Below the pieces are notes generated by a model. The model did not search any database. It worked only from the letters and a program-made list of their open reading frames with translations, and was not told the DNA's origin. Both the position numbers and the translations under genes were made by a program. Shown one piece after another: positions 1 through 12,958 of a stretch of 64,000 nucleotides of DNA. The stretch is from Lineus longissimus (lineage: Eukaryota; Nemertea; Pilidiophora; Heteronemertea; Lineidae). The stretch spans positions 9,672,001 to 9,736,000 of the forward strand of contig NC_088312.1 in the NCBI RefSeq assembly GCF_910592395.1, in the 5' to 3' direction. Each line of letters begins with the position of its first letter. The first letter of the stretch is position 1.

Positions 1-2499
1 TGGGGGTTTTTTTTACGTTTCTCCATCCAATTATCAGTGGATGATTGAGGACATGAAAGTGATAAGCTCCTAAATCAGGGGACACTCATTGATAGATCTT
101 TTCATGAATCACCTCAATTTCGGGTATGAGTAACCAAAATCAGGGTCAAGGATAAACTGGCAACATGTCAACCTGATGAGTTGTCTTGGAGTATAAACTG
201 CTGCTGCTGGAACATCTCCAAGACATGGTGATGACGATGATGGCACATTCAATGGTCATGACTGATGTCAAACGACACTGCTTGCATCAAGGAGATCAAA
301 AGACAAAATATCAGTTTCCATGGTTATATAAAAACCAATTAAGAATGCGGTCTGACGTAACCAAAAAATGACCACCCATCAGTGATTCAGCCAGTATCCC
401 TGATTACAAATACCCCCTTGTTCCGGCACAACTCACTTGACTTGTAGATCTTTGAATTAGAAATTAGAGTAGACCTCCTCATTAGGCTGCGAAAGAGGTT
501 CCAAAAGTTACGAATTCTACGCATTCCATTTGCATCCAAGGGAAGATGTGGCATTAGCCATTATCACTCTTGTCTACCATGTACAATGCACGGATATTAT
601 TTCTACCTCACTGCCGCTTTCAACTCAAGATGACCCCTGGTAATTTCAGGAATGACACACAGGACATCAGGCAGAAGGTCCTTTCATCCCCTTCCCACTT
701 ATCAGGATAACCAGGTTCAGTCAAGACTGATTGCATTAGGGAGGCAGGGAATTTAGCCCCTACAGGAAGCCATTTTGCGGTAACCCCTACACGAACCCTT
801 GTCAGGTCACAAAGGTCACGAACAAGGGGGTTCATGTAAGGGTAGATGTCATCTGAGGTGTGCTAGTTTGTATAAAAACACCAATAACGCAACTATAGAA
901 ATCAGACTCTAGATGTTTAAAATCCGTAATTCATACAGGATTTCCTATTCAATTGTGTGGCTTGCCAACATGCGATCATAAACATGACCATGTAATGAAA
1001 ATTTTGTGAATAGATTACGCATGGATTGAAAGCTATGTCGGATGCATGCGTATTGCACATTATGGGGACCAATCAAATTTGTTTTCAGCGTTGTCATGGC
1101 GATATGAGTCAGGCTGAAACTCTTGGAGAGTATGAAGAATGGCCTGCCAGTTCACCTCGATAGAGAAGTCAATATATTCCCAAGGATAAAATGGGTCACT
1201 GAGCTAGGTATACATACTCACATACTGCAAGTTGAGTGCTCAACATCTAATGTAAATAACGGCCATGTTTATCATGATGGCAGCATGCCAACATTATTAA
1301 CATGCCATACATGTACCCAATCATGTTTTCACACAAGCTGCGCCCAGCTTCTGTATACAGCTGAGGAGATTAAGATCTTCAAGTAGAAGCTGAAGTTTCT
1401 GCATCTGATATGCATCCAACCAACCAAGCAGAAAAACGAATGCCTCATACATCTGCAGGGGTTCAAAGTAAAGAAATTCCATTGAGGTGGGGCGTATGTC
1501 ATCCTTGAATGAGTGGAGCTCTCATTTCCACGCTGCAGTGAAGGATACTGATTTAAATGAAGAGAATAGCTAGCTTTTTCTTCATCACTACTGGCTGATA
1601 TTTCATATGCATTTGCAATATACGCAACAGTTTGGATCCTGATCACATTTGTTCATGATTCCTAACCGGCTCCATTGGCTTGTATTTGAGTTTTTCCTGA
1701 ACAACATCCTCGCAGGCCAGGCATGCCAGGGTCATCCAGATATGACACTCGAGATGTCCCACAGCTTGCATAGCTTGACAAAGACTAGGCTTAGTGATTC
1801 GGTCCATCAGTTTCATATCATCAAAACACAAATATTTTCCTGACCTGTACTGCAGCTTTGTCTAACTGCACAACAGCCATAATCAAATTTGATGTAATTA
1901 TGCAGCCACCATATCAATAAAATCGGCCGTGCTTTGAGTACAATCAAGTATTAGTATTAGCTCATGAATGCCATGATAGTTTTCATGCACACAACAAAAA
2001 TAATGAAACAATGCCAAAAAACTGACATCTATTCTGATTTCAGTGTGAATGATTCCATGAATCTACGTTAACATAATAATGAATCTCCCATTGAAATTTT
2101 ATCTCTAATGATACCACACAGGAATATGCTTTTGTTCGACCTGATCATCCTTTTGACAGGAGAGCTTGCTCATGTAGTCGTTGGATCGTTTAATACCACT
2201 ATGGCCAAGGGTCTTTGTCCTCATGGGGCGTCAAGGATGTGAGGGTAACCTGGGAATCAGGTCATCATGGCATGTTGCAGCTTGGTAGGGAATATTTTTA
2301 ACCAAATAGCGGTCTTAATGGAATGATGTATAAAAATTCAAATTATACATTGGGAAACAGCATCTGCTTGTCATTCACCCGGCACTCGAAACTGCCATCA
2401 GAATTGTCCTCCACTGCTTGGCCGCGAGGTCAGGAGCACTGCATGCCTTGACTTTTTGAAAGGATGCTGATCTATTTTGTACATTTCGTTCATACTCAC
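1..2499. other. Probable SINHCAF intron sequence, no exon recognised
   Basis: This stretch lies downstream (on the minus strand) of the SINHCAF donor at 2499. I looked for the conserved C-terminal half of the SINHCAF protein and did not find it, so the next coding exon is probably beyond the left edge. Short ORFs on both strands here show no recognisable motif. A minus-strand ORF at 620-835 has a moderately protein-like reading and a possible acceptor just before it, but nothing recognisable. Confidence 0.5.
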
Positions 2500-2727
2500 A
2501 TGATGCCAATTCCTATTGGAGCCCACCGGCAGCTTCTTCCACCTTTTCACTAATAGTACACAAGCATTGCAAATTTCCCCTGAGCGTCCTTCTGTGATTT
2601 TGAAGCACTGAAAAAAGTCTGTCTCATACTTTCGGCTGTCCGTGAATCTTGAGCTTGATGACTTAGCACGGCATATACAACAGCCGTGTATACTCCGATA
2701 GATCTTCGGTTTGTGAAAACTGAACAT
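2500..2727 (-). CDS. SINHCAF: SINHCAF (FAM60A), first coding exon, partial gene
   Basis: SINHCAF is a subunit of the nuclear SIN3-HDAC corepressor complex. This exon gives the N-terminal 76 residues, starting MFSFHKPKIYRSI and containing the near-invariant blocks GCCICRAKSSSSRFTDS and ICNACVLLVKRWKKLP. Four cysteines (C16, C19, C53, C56) form the CX2C...CX2C zinc-finger-like pattern of the family. The start is the ATG at 2727 (minus strand). The exon ends with a GTGAGT donor beginning at 2499; the ORF reading on past it is intron. A pyrimidine-rich acceptor places the exon start near 2772, so 2728-2772 is 5' UTR and a further upstream noncoding exon is expected. The C-terminal half of the protein is not in the window. 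The identification rests on recognition of the family sequence and is strong. Confidence 0.93.
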
Positions 2728-2772
2728 GATTTCGTCACTTTTGTCGCTTTCACTGGCACATTATTCTGTTAC
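2728..2772 (-). other. SINHCAF: 5' UTR portion of the SINHCAF ATG exon
   Basis: On the minus strand a pyrimidine-rich tract ending TATTTGCAG lies just upstream of 2772. From there to the ATG at 2727 the sequence has no conserved coding character. I read it as 5' UTR spliced to an unlocated leader exon further right. The splice site is inferred from consensus only. Confidence 0.5.
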
Positions 2773-4676
2773 CTGCAAATACACAGAAGGAGAGAATGGT
2801 CAGACAGAAGCCAGCTGTTATTTTATCCTGCAACTCATGGTACCTTCCCTGAAGTTGTCATCGAAATCTAACAACAATCGTTAATGTAAAATGACCTGAA
2901 GCACAAAAATGTCATGGTTAGTAATTGGAGGAATAGTGAAAATATGCCCAGGTCAGATGATGGATTCTAATACAGATAATGTGTGGATACACATTTGTCA
3001 GCTGGGTGCTAATCCTTTGCCTCACAACCTACAGAAGTTCAGAACCATCTGTTACAATTTTACACGCCTGCCTACAGGCCTAGCTAAAAGGAAGGTTGCA
3101 AAACTATCTAGGGCTTTCTACCTTTCTACATATCTACCAGTACCTTTATAAACCAAAACAAAACCAAGGGAATCAGGCCAACTCCCACAGTCCTTCCAAT
3201 TAGCACCATCTGCCTATTATGTTTAAATTATAAGTATCCTGCCATCAGCTCATACAGAATTGTGAAACAGTGACCAGGATGCTAATTTATACTGCAATTC
3301 ATGTTTTATATCCTGAGGTACATGTGTGTTTGTCAGCTGGGTCATTGTCACAATTCCAGTGTCTCTGTGCATCAGACCAGTTCATGGCGATGAATATATT
3401 ATACCATAGGTGTCATCATCGGGCAGCAGAATAATAGACCTCCCCCCCTCCCTGTGACAGGACAGCTTTAACTTTGTGCACCTTATATTCCAACTCTATT
3501 GATATGTTCACCTAAATGAATCTGAAAGGATGCATGATGGGGACACTACTTTATTGATCATTTATTTTTTCCAAAATCACAGGTCCAATCAAAAGGAAGG
3601 GGTGGGGCAAGCTCTGCAATTCCAGACCACATCTAGTGCCTTTTATAATCAGTGTTGGGAATGTTGACGGCTATGTAGTAAGTTCTACTACATTCTGTAT
3701 GTCAGTGTGGAGGAAATTTAATACTCAGGCTTGCAGATGCTATCTCCTTCGCCTACAGCATCTCAGGTCTTGTTGTATCTCATCGCCAGGCCTCATGGTT
3801 CCATCTGAACAAACTGATAGACCATCTGAAACATACCCTCTTGAGAAATACAACCACATATTCCACTTCCTCAAGCATAATCTGCGAATGCACAAGCACT
3901 GAATGTCTGTTTCCTATAACACTTTTTTCACAACAGAAAGGTTACCGGTAGCTTTATCTCACAAATCCATATATCCAAGAAGCAAACGGGTTAGTGAGGA
4001 ACGCCTACCATATCAATATAGGCCTCCTGTCTAGTCTGGCCTGCTGGGAAACACAGACACTCAACTTGCCCTAATATTGGGTTTTCCAGGTAAGCAAAAT
4101 GTGAAGAAAGTAGGGCATGACAATATTTTTCCGGGTATGGAATACAGTACAGGTTATGAGTGCACAAGAACTGCGCACAAAACAAACAGCTGAAATGAAG
4201 GTCAAACTGGGCCAAATCACCAATTTTGCTTTCGAACCTGCCACTGTCAAGTGGTTAACAATGGCCACAGCCATATTCATATCCTTCAGTGATGGCAGGG
4301 AAGCCAAATAACTCACTTTATATTTATTCGAAAGATTTTCAATCTTGGGTATAGATCTCAAAATGAGCAACTGCGACACAACCTGCATCCAGACAAAGTG
4401 ATCAATTAAGAAATCCATCTCCTTAATCAGGCATTGGGTGATTCCAACAAAATGTCTGCAAATCATGTCGGACTGCTCTATGTACCAAAGAATAATACCA
4501 GAAGAGATTTCGTAATGGCAGATATTTGCAAATTAAACCAAGAATGATAAATCTGCATTGGATTGGAATAAAAGAATAATACATTACACGAGCACAAAGA
4601 ACAACTCTGCTAACTTGAGGCAGTCAGGTCCATTTGATAATTAGAAAGTACCACCGATTACGAAATCACACCAGTA

Positions 4677-4790
4677 AAGTATTGCATCATTTGAGTATTG
4701 TACCAGTGTCAGTGAGTATTGCACCAAATGGGTATTGTACCAGTTCGGTATTGTACCAATTGGGTACTGCACTAATTGGAGTTTGAATCA
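4677..4790. repeat. Degenerate short tandem repeat (TATTGTACCA-type)
   Basis: The motif GTATTGTACCA or GTATTGCACCA recurs about six times, roughly every 16-22 bases, with variable spacing. This looks like a decayed minisatellite. No coding or RNA function is apparent. Confidence 0.7.
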
Positions 4791-7700
4791 ATACATTGTT
4801 GTCCTACAAATCTCTGAGATGTCCCAATGATGCTTGCATATCAAATTCAGACTCTGGTCTAGCCAAGCAGTATGACGTCACAACAACGTCAAAATAAGAG
4901 GGAGACTAGACAGAAGTGTTCATCATAATATCAGACATTTTTATGTTTCTCCATGATGTATTCACATACAGTTTCACTATATCTGTAACAACTGTATCTT
5001 TGAAATTGAATTACCTCTTCAATCAACTATTATGACCATAAAGCTACCCAGGAGACATAGTTGCATGTAATTCAAAGGAGGAGGTAATCAGATTACATAT
5101 TAAGTTATCTTTTTTTTGGCTTTTGCAAGCATTTGTACGGGCTGACTCTCACTCTTGCGCTTCAATGGGAATGTGAAAAAAATCTTTATGTTCAAACCTG
5201 GCAGCATCCTGCAAAGAAGTCATCTCTCTGATGTTTTAATGGTTGATGGGATAGGACAGATACTATGTTGCGTCTATCTCACTTGCGTTAATATTTGTTT
5301 TACATGGTTCGATCAAAACATGTAAAAACTTTGAATGCCTGCTTTCAGTTGCAGGGTGCGTATTTTTAAGATAAAGAAGTTACAGAGCGTAATTCCACAT
5401 CACATCAGCACACAGACAAATCACCAATAGGACATTTGTTTCATTGGCAAAGACAGAGCATAAATCAGGGCAGCCGACTGCCCTTGTCAGTTCATGTCTC
5501 ATTCTCAGGACACCAATCCACTTCGCTGAGAAGATAAAGAGATTATCATCTACATTGCTCCAACAAGGAAAAAGTCGTCAAAAAAACCTTTCTGAAAATC
5601 TGATATAGGGTGGTACGAACACCCTGTGTACAGCCTTATTCACCCAAGGACGTGAGACAGGTGGAAGATAGGTTCCAATTTCTGATGCCTTTAATTAATT
5701 TTAAACGTCAGTCAAGTAAAATAATTTTGTGTAAATGCATAATGACAATGACGACAGAATTAGACATTTCTTTTGCTGTGAAGATAACTAAACTTGGAAG
5801 GGCCATATCAAATTTTACTGCCAACGATCCAGGCCCCACTGCACTATGGCATTATACCATTTCCAGCAGCAAAATGAGCACTAAGTGTTATTTTGTAGTA
5901 GCTGGTGTGCTAAACAAAGACAAACGACATGATAGCAGCCAAGATCGAGACAAAAAAGATAGGTGCAACAATGGCATTTATGGGGCACACTAACAGCTTT
6001 CGATCCTACTTGATAATTAGGGATATTCAAAGCCATTATGAACAGCATCAAGCTGGTCCAATCTGATACTGCCTTTCATATCTATCTTTTGAAATCAAAA
6101 TTTGGTTGAAATTTACCATATGTGACAAAAATATTGGCCAACTGCTATAGATTTGACACAATTATAACACTAGTATGGGTACATGGACTTCATTATCAAA
6201 CAACTCAGGCATATGGCATAGCATCTGGTTAGGTAGTCACCAACACTAGCCATTAACCAGATTAACAGACTGGATATTACTTTTCATCAATAATGAATAG
6301 CTAAAGCATCCATGAACACATAAGTGTGCAAGCGAGTGTACTGCATTTAAGTGTAACAGTAACAGGCACTTAAACACCAATGGCAGCTTGAACTGAAATC
6401 AGCCCACGCAACCATCCCGAAAAGAGCACAGTTTATCTGCAAGGGGATACGCTTCACAGACACCGACAACGTCCAATTGAGAAACACCGCAGCACACAGA
6501 TTGTCCTCAACTTCAATCAGACACCTCTGCTTCCACCCATGACCCCCCCCCCCCCAGTGCATGTGTCTCCGTGCACTGCTAGTGCTGTGTTTCTCTCACG
6601 AAATATGAGCACTAAATTAAAATAGGAGTACCTACATGATGAAAACCCAAGGCCTACCTGTATACTCTATGCACATGAGCCAACCCTTGTCTTGTCCAGA
6701 AAAAAGATGATCTGATGCTGGGGGGTGTATCATTTTATAAATCACTCAGCTGAAAGTGTCAATTACTGGCAGGCTAACAAAAATCGGGACAAAAACAAAC
6801 CGACAAAAAGAAGACCAACAATTGTCACAAGCAGTACCAAGCTGACCACACCTCAGGCAGACAGCAGGGACACACGACAGCTTGGTGTGAAAAATAATCG
6901 TTCTGTGTTAGGAGGAGTGAGGGGCAAAATCAAAATTTATTTCTCATTTTTAATCCTCTTGTCAGGTAACATGCACAGACACGCCAAGTCTGGGAAATTA
7001 GCTGAAGAATATAAATGTGAGCGACACAACAGAAGAATTTCTGAAGAATTTAAAGACTTTCTCAAGATTTCTACTCCTACTGATAATGTGGCAAATATCA
7101 ACAACAGATGTATGTACTATAGAAAGGTTAATTTTAATGTTGCAAAAACTTCCATCTTTCTGGCCTAAATACCTAGAACTTACGCCTCAGACTTGCCAGA
7201 CTTGGTTCCTAGACTTGCGTCTAGACGTCTCTGTCAACCAGACCAATCCAACATATATACACAAATTCTTGAAGATGATCCCTAGCAACATGCCAAAACA
7301 TGAAACATGCCCAAAACCTTGGTTTCCCATAGAGGACAGTATTACCTCAGATGACCTATATATCCCAGAAAAATCTGATATTGGTTCTGCAACTCAATGG
7401 TTTTTTCAAAGTCTCAAAGTCAGGCCCAGACGAAAATACATATTCTCATCAGTACCGACATTGGCGTCTAGACGTCTCTGCTAACTTCGGTAGAAACCAC
7501 GTTTTGGAGAAAGCCATGTGCAGCACCAGTAATGAAATGAATAAGCTGTTTGCGAAGCCTCACTGGACCCACACAACTTATGGCATCAATGTTCGACTTT
7601 TATAAAAAAAACATCATATTCAAGTACTTTTAAACTTACATTTAACAGGAACATTAGACAACAAAAAAACATTGCGACTATCAGACTATCATTACGTGGA

Positions 7701-8309
7701 GGCGTACGGCAAGGACAAGGTAGAATTTCCAATACATTGAGTTGCCCTATCTGTGATCCAGGCCAGCATGAAAATCAATGCAAAACCAACTCCAGAATCT
7801 GCAACTGATAACAGAGAATTGGTTCTATTCTATCTTGCGCTGCTTACACGCGCTGTGATGCGCAAATACCTCCACGTTTTACGCTAATAGAATGCAAAAT
7901 GATAATTGCAAAACTGCATTGAAAATTTGCAATGCAGAAGAAAGGGCTACCTCTTTTCAACCGAGCAGGACCATCATCCACCTTTGCGAGAATGAAAATG
8001 CAACAAAATAGCACACCACAAAATGTCAGCAACAGCACTAGCAGCCGTGGCTGATGCAGGAACCCCAAACGAAGAAAGTGGTGGTACAATGTTTGTGTCA
8101 ACCCTTGATATATAAATAGTGCGATCAATACTGGAGTCTCGAGTCTCGTCGGCTGCTTCCCCGACTACATTAACTCGGCGAATATGATAATTCGGAAGCA
8201 CATATTTTTTGACGGTGGGACAAAAGAAGGAGGAGTATCAGTTCTAGACGTGGCATTGAGCACTTTTCATCTTATTCTTAGACAACTTTCAGAAGTTCAG
8301 AGGAGCACA

Positions 8310-8435
8310 ACATAGCACATCCTGACAATATCAGACCACTTCACTCGATACCTACATGTACTCATCCCTCAATCGAAAACATGCGTGAGAAGAAGTCATG
8401 TTGTAGGCCCTGTTTGCAAGAGGATGAACATAGCA
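8310..8435. repeat. Dispersed repeat, copy 1 of a direct pair
   Basis: The block runs from CATCCTGACAATATCAG through GGCCCTGTTTGCAAGAGGAT. It matches 12,862-12,958 in the same orientation, with a deletion of about 20 bases in the second copy. It is probably an old mobile-element fragment. Confidence 0.75.
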
Positions 8436-8658
8436 CTGTCTGTTGCTGAAGCCAAGGAGGGTCCCCAGGATGTCTGTCATGATAGCTGGTTCAATACCAG
8501 CTGAATTGTTACACGCATTTGCTGCCAAGACAGACAAATCTACTACCTGAGGGAAATTGGCAGTTAGGATTGATTGAGTGTCATACTGACAGCAATTATA
8601 AGTAACTGAAGACAGGAATTGAGAGGATGCACGACACAGTTCTACCACGCCCGATGAC
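8352..8658 (-). other. Exon-like open reading frame of unknown identity
   Basis: On the minus strand a good acceptor (AGGTTTTCAG) is followed by about 101 open codons with no recognisable domain, ending in a stop at 8352. An internal CAG|GTAGTA near 8550 could be a donor. The last third, toward 8352, overlaps a repeat that recurs at 12.86-12.96 kb, so it may be a transposable-element fragment or a decayed exon. I do not recognise the protein. Function is unknown and coding status doubtful. Confidence 0.2.
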
Positions 8659-11600
8659 CTGAAAACCTATTTTCCCCTACTTTTGTGCCAATCAAATACT
8701 TCCTACTTTATGGTAAATGTACAGCAAATGAAGACAAACGGTACCATGAGCATCTGACAACATTGGTACTTTCATCTTACTCTGATGAAGAACACGCTAA
8801 ACAAAGACTTGTTTGGATCTGTACAGACTACAGTTATCTCATTTGTTGAAGGACCAGGTCATAACTGATCATCAAGTGCAAGTTATGCTAGACAAAATGG
8901 CCGTCTTTACTGGTGTTTTATGGTGACATAAAACCAATCAGCCAACTGAATGGAGGGAAAGACTCGGGTCAATCAGTACCAAATGATTTTCCATGACTGT
9001 TTATAGCCAGGGGGAGGCTGCATGCTAAATCAAGGCTAGTGTGAGCTGCATCGCACCCTGTGTCTTCTCAGAGCACCGTGCCTCACAATGACCGCCAATT
9101 TAAGAGGCAGATTGTACGAAAAAGACAATACATGAATAGGGATGACAAAACTGAAATGTTTCCTATGAAATACCACAACAGATTTTTGTTTGGAGTAATT
9201 TGATTCTGTGAAGGACTCATTGATCTAGCTGTCAAGCTTTTGTGCAAGTGGATGAGTCACTACCAAGCTTCCAAGGGACACCTCTTGATCTGTATTGCTG
9301 CATCTGATATCAATATATGCTACTAATTCAAAAGATGATGATGCCAGGCAATTGAAAACTGATGTTGGGGAGTTTTGACAGCAGCATCATATTTCTGTTA
9401 ATCAGGCTACCAGATAATCGAGTTCATTTCGCTCCAACTCAAAGTAGGTTGCACTTTTACGCTGTGTTTGATTTCCAGATGAAATGTACGCAAGGAGCCA
9501 GCAAGCATGTGAAACATACTTTTGCTACATGCTACATGGCCTGGTATTCATTTTCACCTGGCTAGATTTAAATGCAGGTGTTGTGATAGATTTTACTGAG
9601 CTATATACTACTAAGAGAAATTGAGACCATTATCTACCTTGAGGATTGAGTGATGTTCAGAACACTTAAAAGATGGGATTGGATGACCTCTAAGGACAAT
9701 TTTGTCTTCATTGCACTTGCAGTATAATAGCATCATGCCGCCTGCTTAGCCTAAATTAAATTTAATCTCTCATATATCGGACAAGAAGCTATTGAGCTCT
9801 AACTAAGTTCGTTTTTTTGTTGTATCTGTGACCTTACAAGAACACGACCTTGGTCAAATGACAAGTGCATTCGCATGAATCACCCCAAATAAATAATTCT
9901 GAATTGGGCAAATAATGAGGCTGGAATCTGCCTTGGTAACCAAGGCTACATCATCTGGATGCTTCACATCTTGTGGCAATCCTCGCAATCCTGGCTATAT
10001 ATTGATTCAAGGTCACAGAAGATGGATGATGGATCAGGGTTGTACTCTAGACCTCTTCTCTATCTCTGGCCTCGTAAGTCTCTCACCTCTTTGTCATTTG
10101 ACAAGTTGCCTGTAAACCAAGGGGACCAAAGGCTGGACAACCACTATCAGGACAAAGAATAACAAAGGCATTCCTTCTTCAAATGATTACATAATTCACC
10201 ATAAGGTGAGGTAAGATAACACAATGGGCAACTGATTGCTATCACAACTCACAGTAACCCTTGGTGCCTTCCATATTGTTCAGAATACAGAAGAATCTCT
10301 GACTCAATGACAATGAAGAGAAGTGCCTTCATCACCCATAAACTAGGGATGATGGCCGTGTACAGCCAACATCATACAGCAGGGATTCTTGTCATTCTCA
10401 ACGCGATCAATGAATTCAATACTACTAGCTACAAGTTACTGCTAAAGGTTAAACGATGGGAGTCAGAGACAAACTTCGCCTCTTCAAATCTAAGACTCAT
10501 TCAGATGATCATCTTTCTAAAAGCCAGGATTCCACCAGATCAGACACCCCCATCCACCTACGCAGTACAAGTATGATCATTACCAGCAGTGTATGACACT
10601 GCTGTCATTTAACGAATAATTTCACTATTGACGAACACAGAGACACCAACTTGCTGGTAAACAGCATATAACCAGCCATCGACATCATTTGCCACAAACA
10701 GCCAACACATAGTATATATGTATGATATAAATGACCTATTTTATAGTACTAATTACTAAAAAAACACAGAATGTTTGTATTCTGCAGTCAGACAAGACCG
10801 AACAGCACTTTTTAAAAAGAAATCTTTGATAATTTCAACAACCAGAGTCAGAGCAATCAAAACTATGGCGTAAAACTAGCTTACCTAGAGAATTGCGCAG
10901 CTCAGAACTCCATGTATCTCACAAAGAATGCAACCCCGAACTTAACAAAAGATCAGACCTGACGAGAAATCCCTTTATCACGTATTACGCAATTTGTTTC
11001 CTTGAAGTCGGCATGGCACAGTGTTCACTTTGTTTACTAGTACTAGTAGACTGACCTCACAACAATGTAAGTACTCGGTGACATTATAGATTATACATGA
11101 TTGATACTACGCATACAGCTAAACACTTAAGTGGCACACTGCCAATACTGTCCTCATGCAGGACACCGACCGTAGTTTATACCTTACACTTGCAGAACCC
11201 GGACGCAAGTTCTTTAGGTTCAATCAACACATCAAACTCATATTTTTCACTTAATCAATCCGAAAGTTTGGTACAACGCAATAACCAAGATGCTGGACCG
11301 CAAATAAATTTTCACATTTCCAAGAATCTAGGATAACAATAAATGGGCCCAATGAATAGGTTGATTGAGGACATCACAGCCGAATGAGCAGGACTAAACA
11401 CGCAAAGCTGGATTTGAGTAGGAGTGCAGCAAGTACAATGAAGCCAGTGTTGGGACAGCTATCCTCCCATGATGTGACGAAACTTCACACTAGAATCACA
11501 TGCAGAGAAGCAACTTCATGCCCTTTGACGTTAAAAACATGTTAAAGGTTAAGGGTACGTCACAATCTCAATGTCACAACAACTGAAAGGACGATGTTGA

Positions 11601-12861
11601 GAAGTGGTGTAGTAAACATGTTTATCGACATCACAAGTAGGGGAGCAGCAATGACCCTCAAGGAGGACAACATGTAGCCGCTTACTTCGATCCGACCATT
11701 TTGGCTAAAATGATGATTACACTCAATCACCCAGGGAAGTTTCAGACACACCGACATTTTTTTAATGTCATCTCCTACCCACTCGAGATTGATATGCAGA
11801 ATAAATTATGCACCCATTCGCTGTAAAGAAGAGGCTGTGGTTGGACCTATTTTATTGATTTTGCATTTTTCACCTTAGGTACATCAATCACCTCACCCTT
11901 TCATCCTCATCCTTGGTGAGTCATGGCAACAGGGGTTCCACATTTTCTGAAACCTTCAATTAACTCTCCAGAAATACAATTAGACTGAGCCACTCAAGAA
12001 AGCAGCACACCTTTTCCGGAATCATTCGGCTTAGCTGAAATTATTTTTTAACCCAATGCAACAGCAGCAGCCACAAACCCACAATCACAGACAGCATCAA
12101 TTTACACAAGTTCAATCATCAAGACATACAAGTAACATTGTGAATTAAAGTAAATGTTTCCATAGCAACAACAGTTTTTTTTTCTTGATTATTCACAACT
12201 TTTGCATGCCGAAGATTTAAATGATGAAAATTGAGAAATCAATTACTTTTCTTAAGTTCATGTAGAGGATAATTCAAGGGAATATCATCTGAATTCTCCG
12301 AAATTACCAAGAGCACCTGATCAACTGAAAGCTAGATTCAAAGGGATGTCATATGATGACGAGAATTATACATCACCATTCAATTGCACAGACAAAAGAC
12401 TTTGAAAAACTACTGAACTGGGCTTACGCAGAGACAACAAGCCAGCTTCCGAACAACCAATCCGTAGCGTAATGAAATGACGTTCATCTCATCTTCATCT
12501 CCATGAAAACAGCGTCATTTGCCAATAGTGACGTCTCCAGAGCGACATTCCCTGTGTCTAAAAATAGCTTAATACTAGACACATTTTATTGGACGAGATG
12601 TTGTCATTGAATACAAATCCACTGCAAGTTTTCTGCACAGTTTCATACAAATGGTACCCAGTCAGAATTGAACTGGGCATTGGGTTCTTCAAACCTATTG
12701 ATCAATGGAAGTGGAAATCTTTCATGAAAATGAGCATGATTCAGATTTTGGAACAAAAAGAACTCAGCATGTTAGCAATGATGGTCCAATTCTATGAATG
12801 AAGCCAGGTTCCCTTTTATTTTTATCAGCAAAAAGATGTCACTGCTTCTTCAAGTAGAAAT

Positions 12862-12958
12862 CATCCTGACAATATCAGTCCATTCCACTCGATACATACT
12901 TACTCATGCGTAAGGGGAAGTCGAGTTGTAGGCCCTGTTTGCAAGAGGATGGGTAGAA
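12862..12958. repeat. Dispersed repeat, copy 2 of a direct pair
   Basis: Related to 8,310-8,435 in the same orientation: shared CATCCTGACAATATCAG, CACTCGATAC and GTAGGCCCTGTTTGCAAGAG. On the minus strand this copy is followed by a GTAAGT-like donor, which may be fortuitous. Confidence 0.75.

Noticed and set aside
620-870. Minus-strand ORF with a possible acceptor before it, first considered as the next SINHCAF exon
   Set aside because: The reading does not resemble the SINHCAF C-terminal half and no other family was recognised.
5610-5993. 127-codon plus-strand ORF
   Set aside because: No recognisable family and no flanking splice or promoter evidence; composition matches surrounding noncoding DNA.
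6725-7605. Overlapping plus-strand ORFs of 84-155 codons
   Set aside because: Three frames are open over the same DNA, with no recognisable motif and no good splice sites. Probably chance openness in AT-rich DNA.
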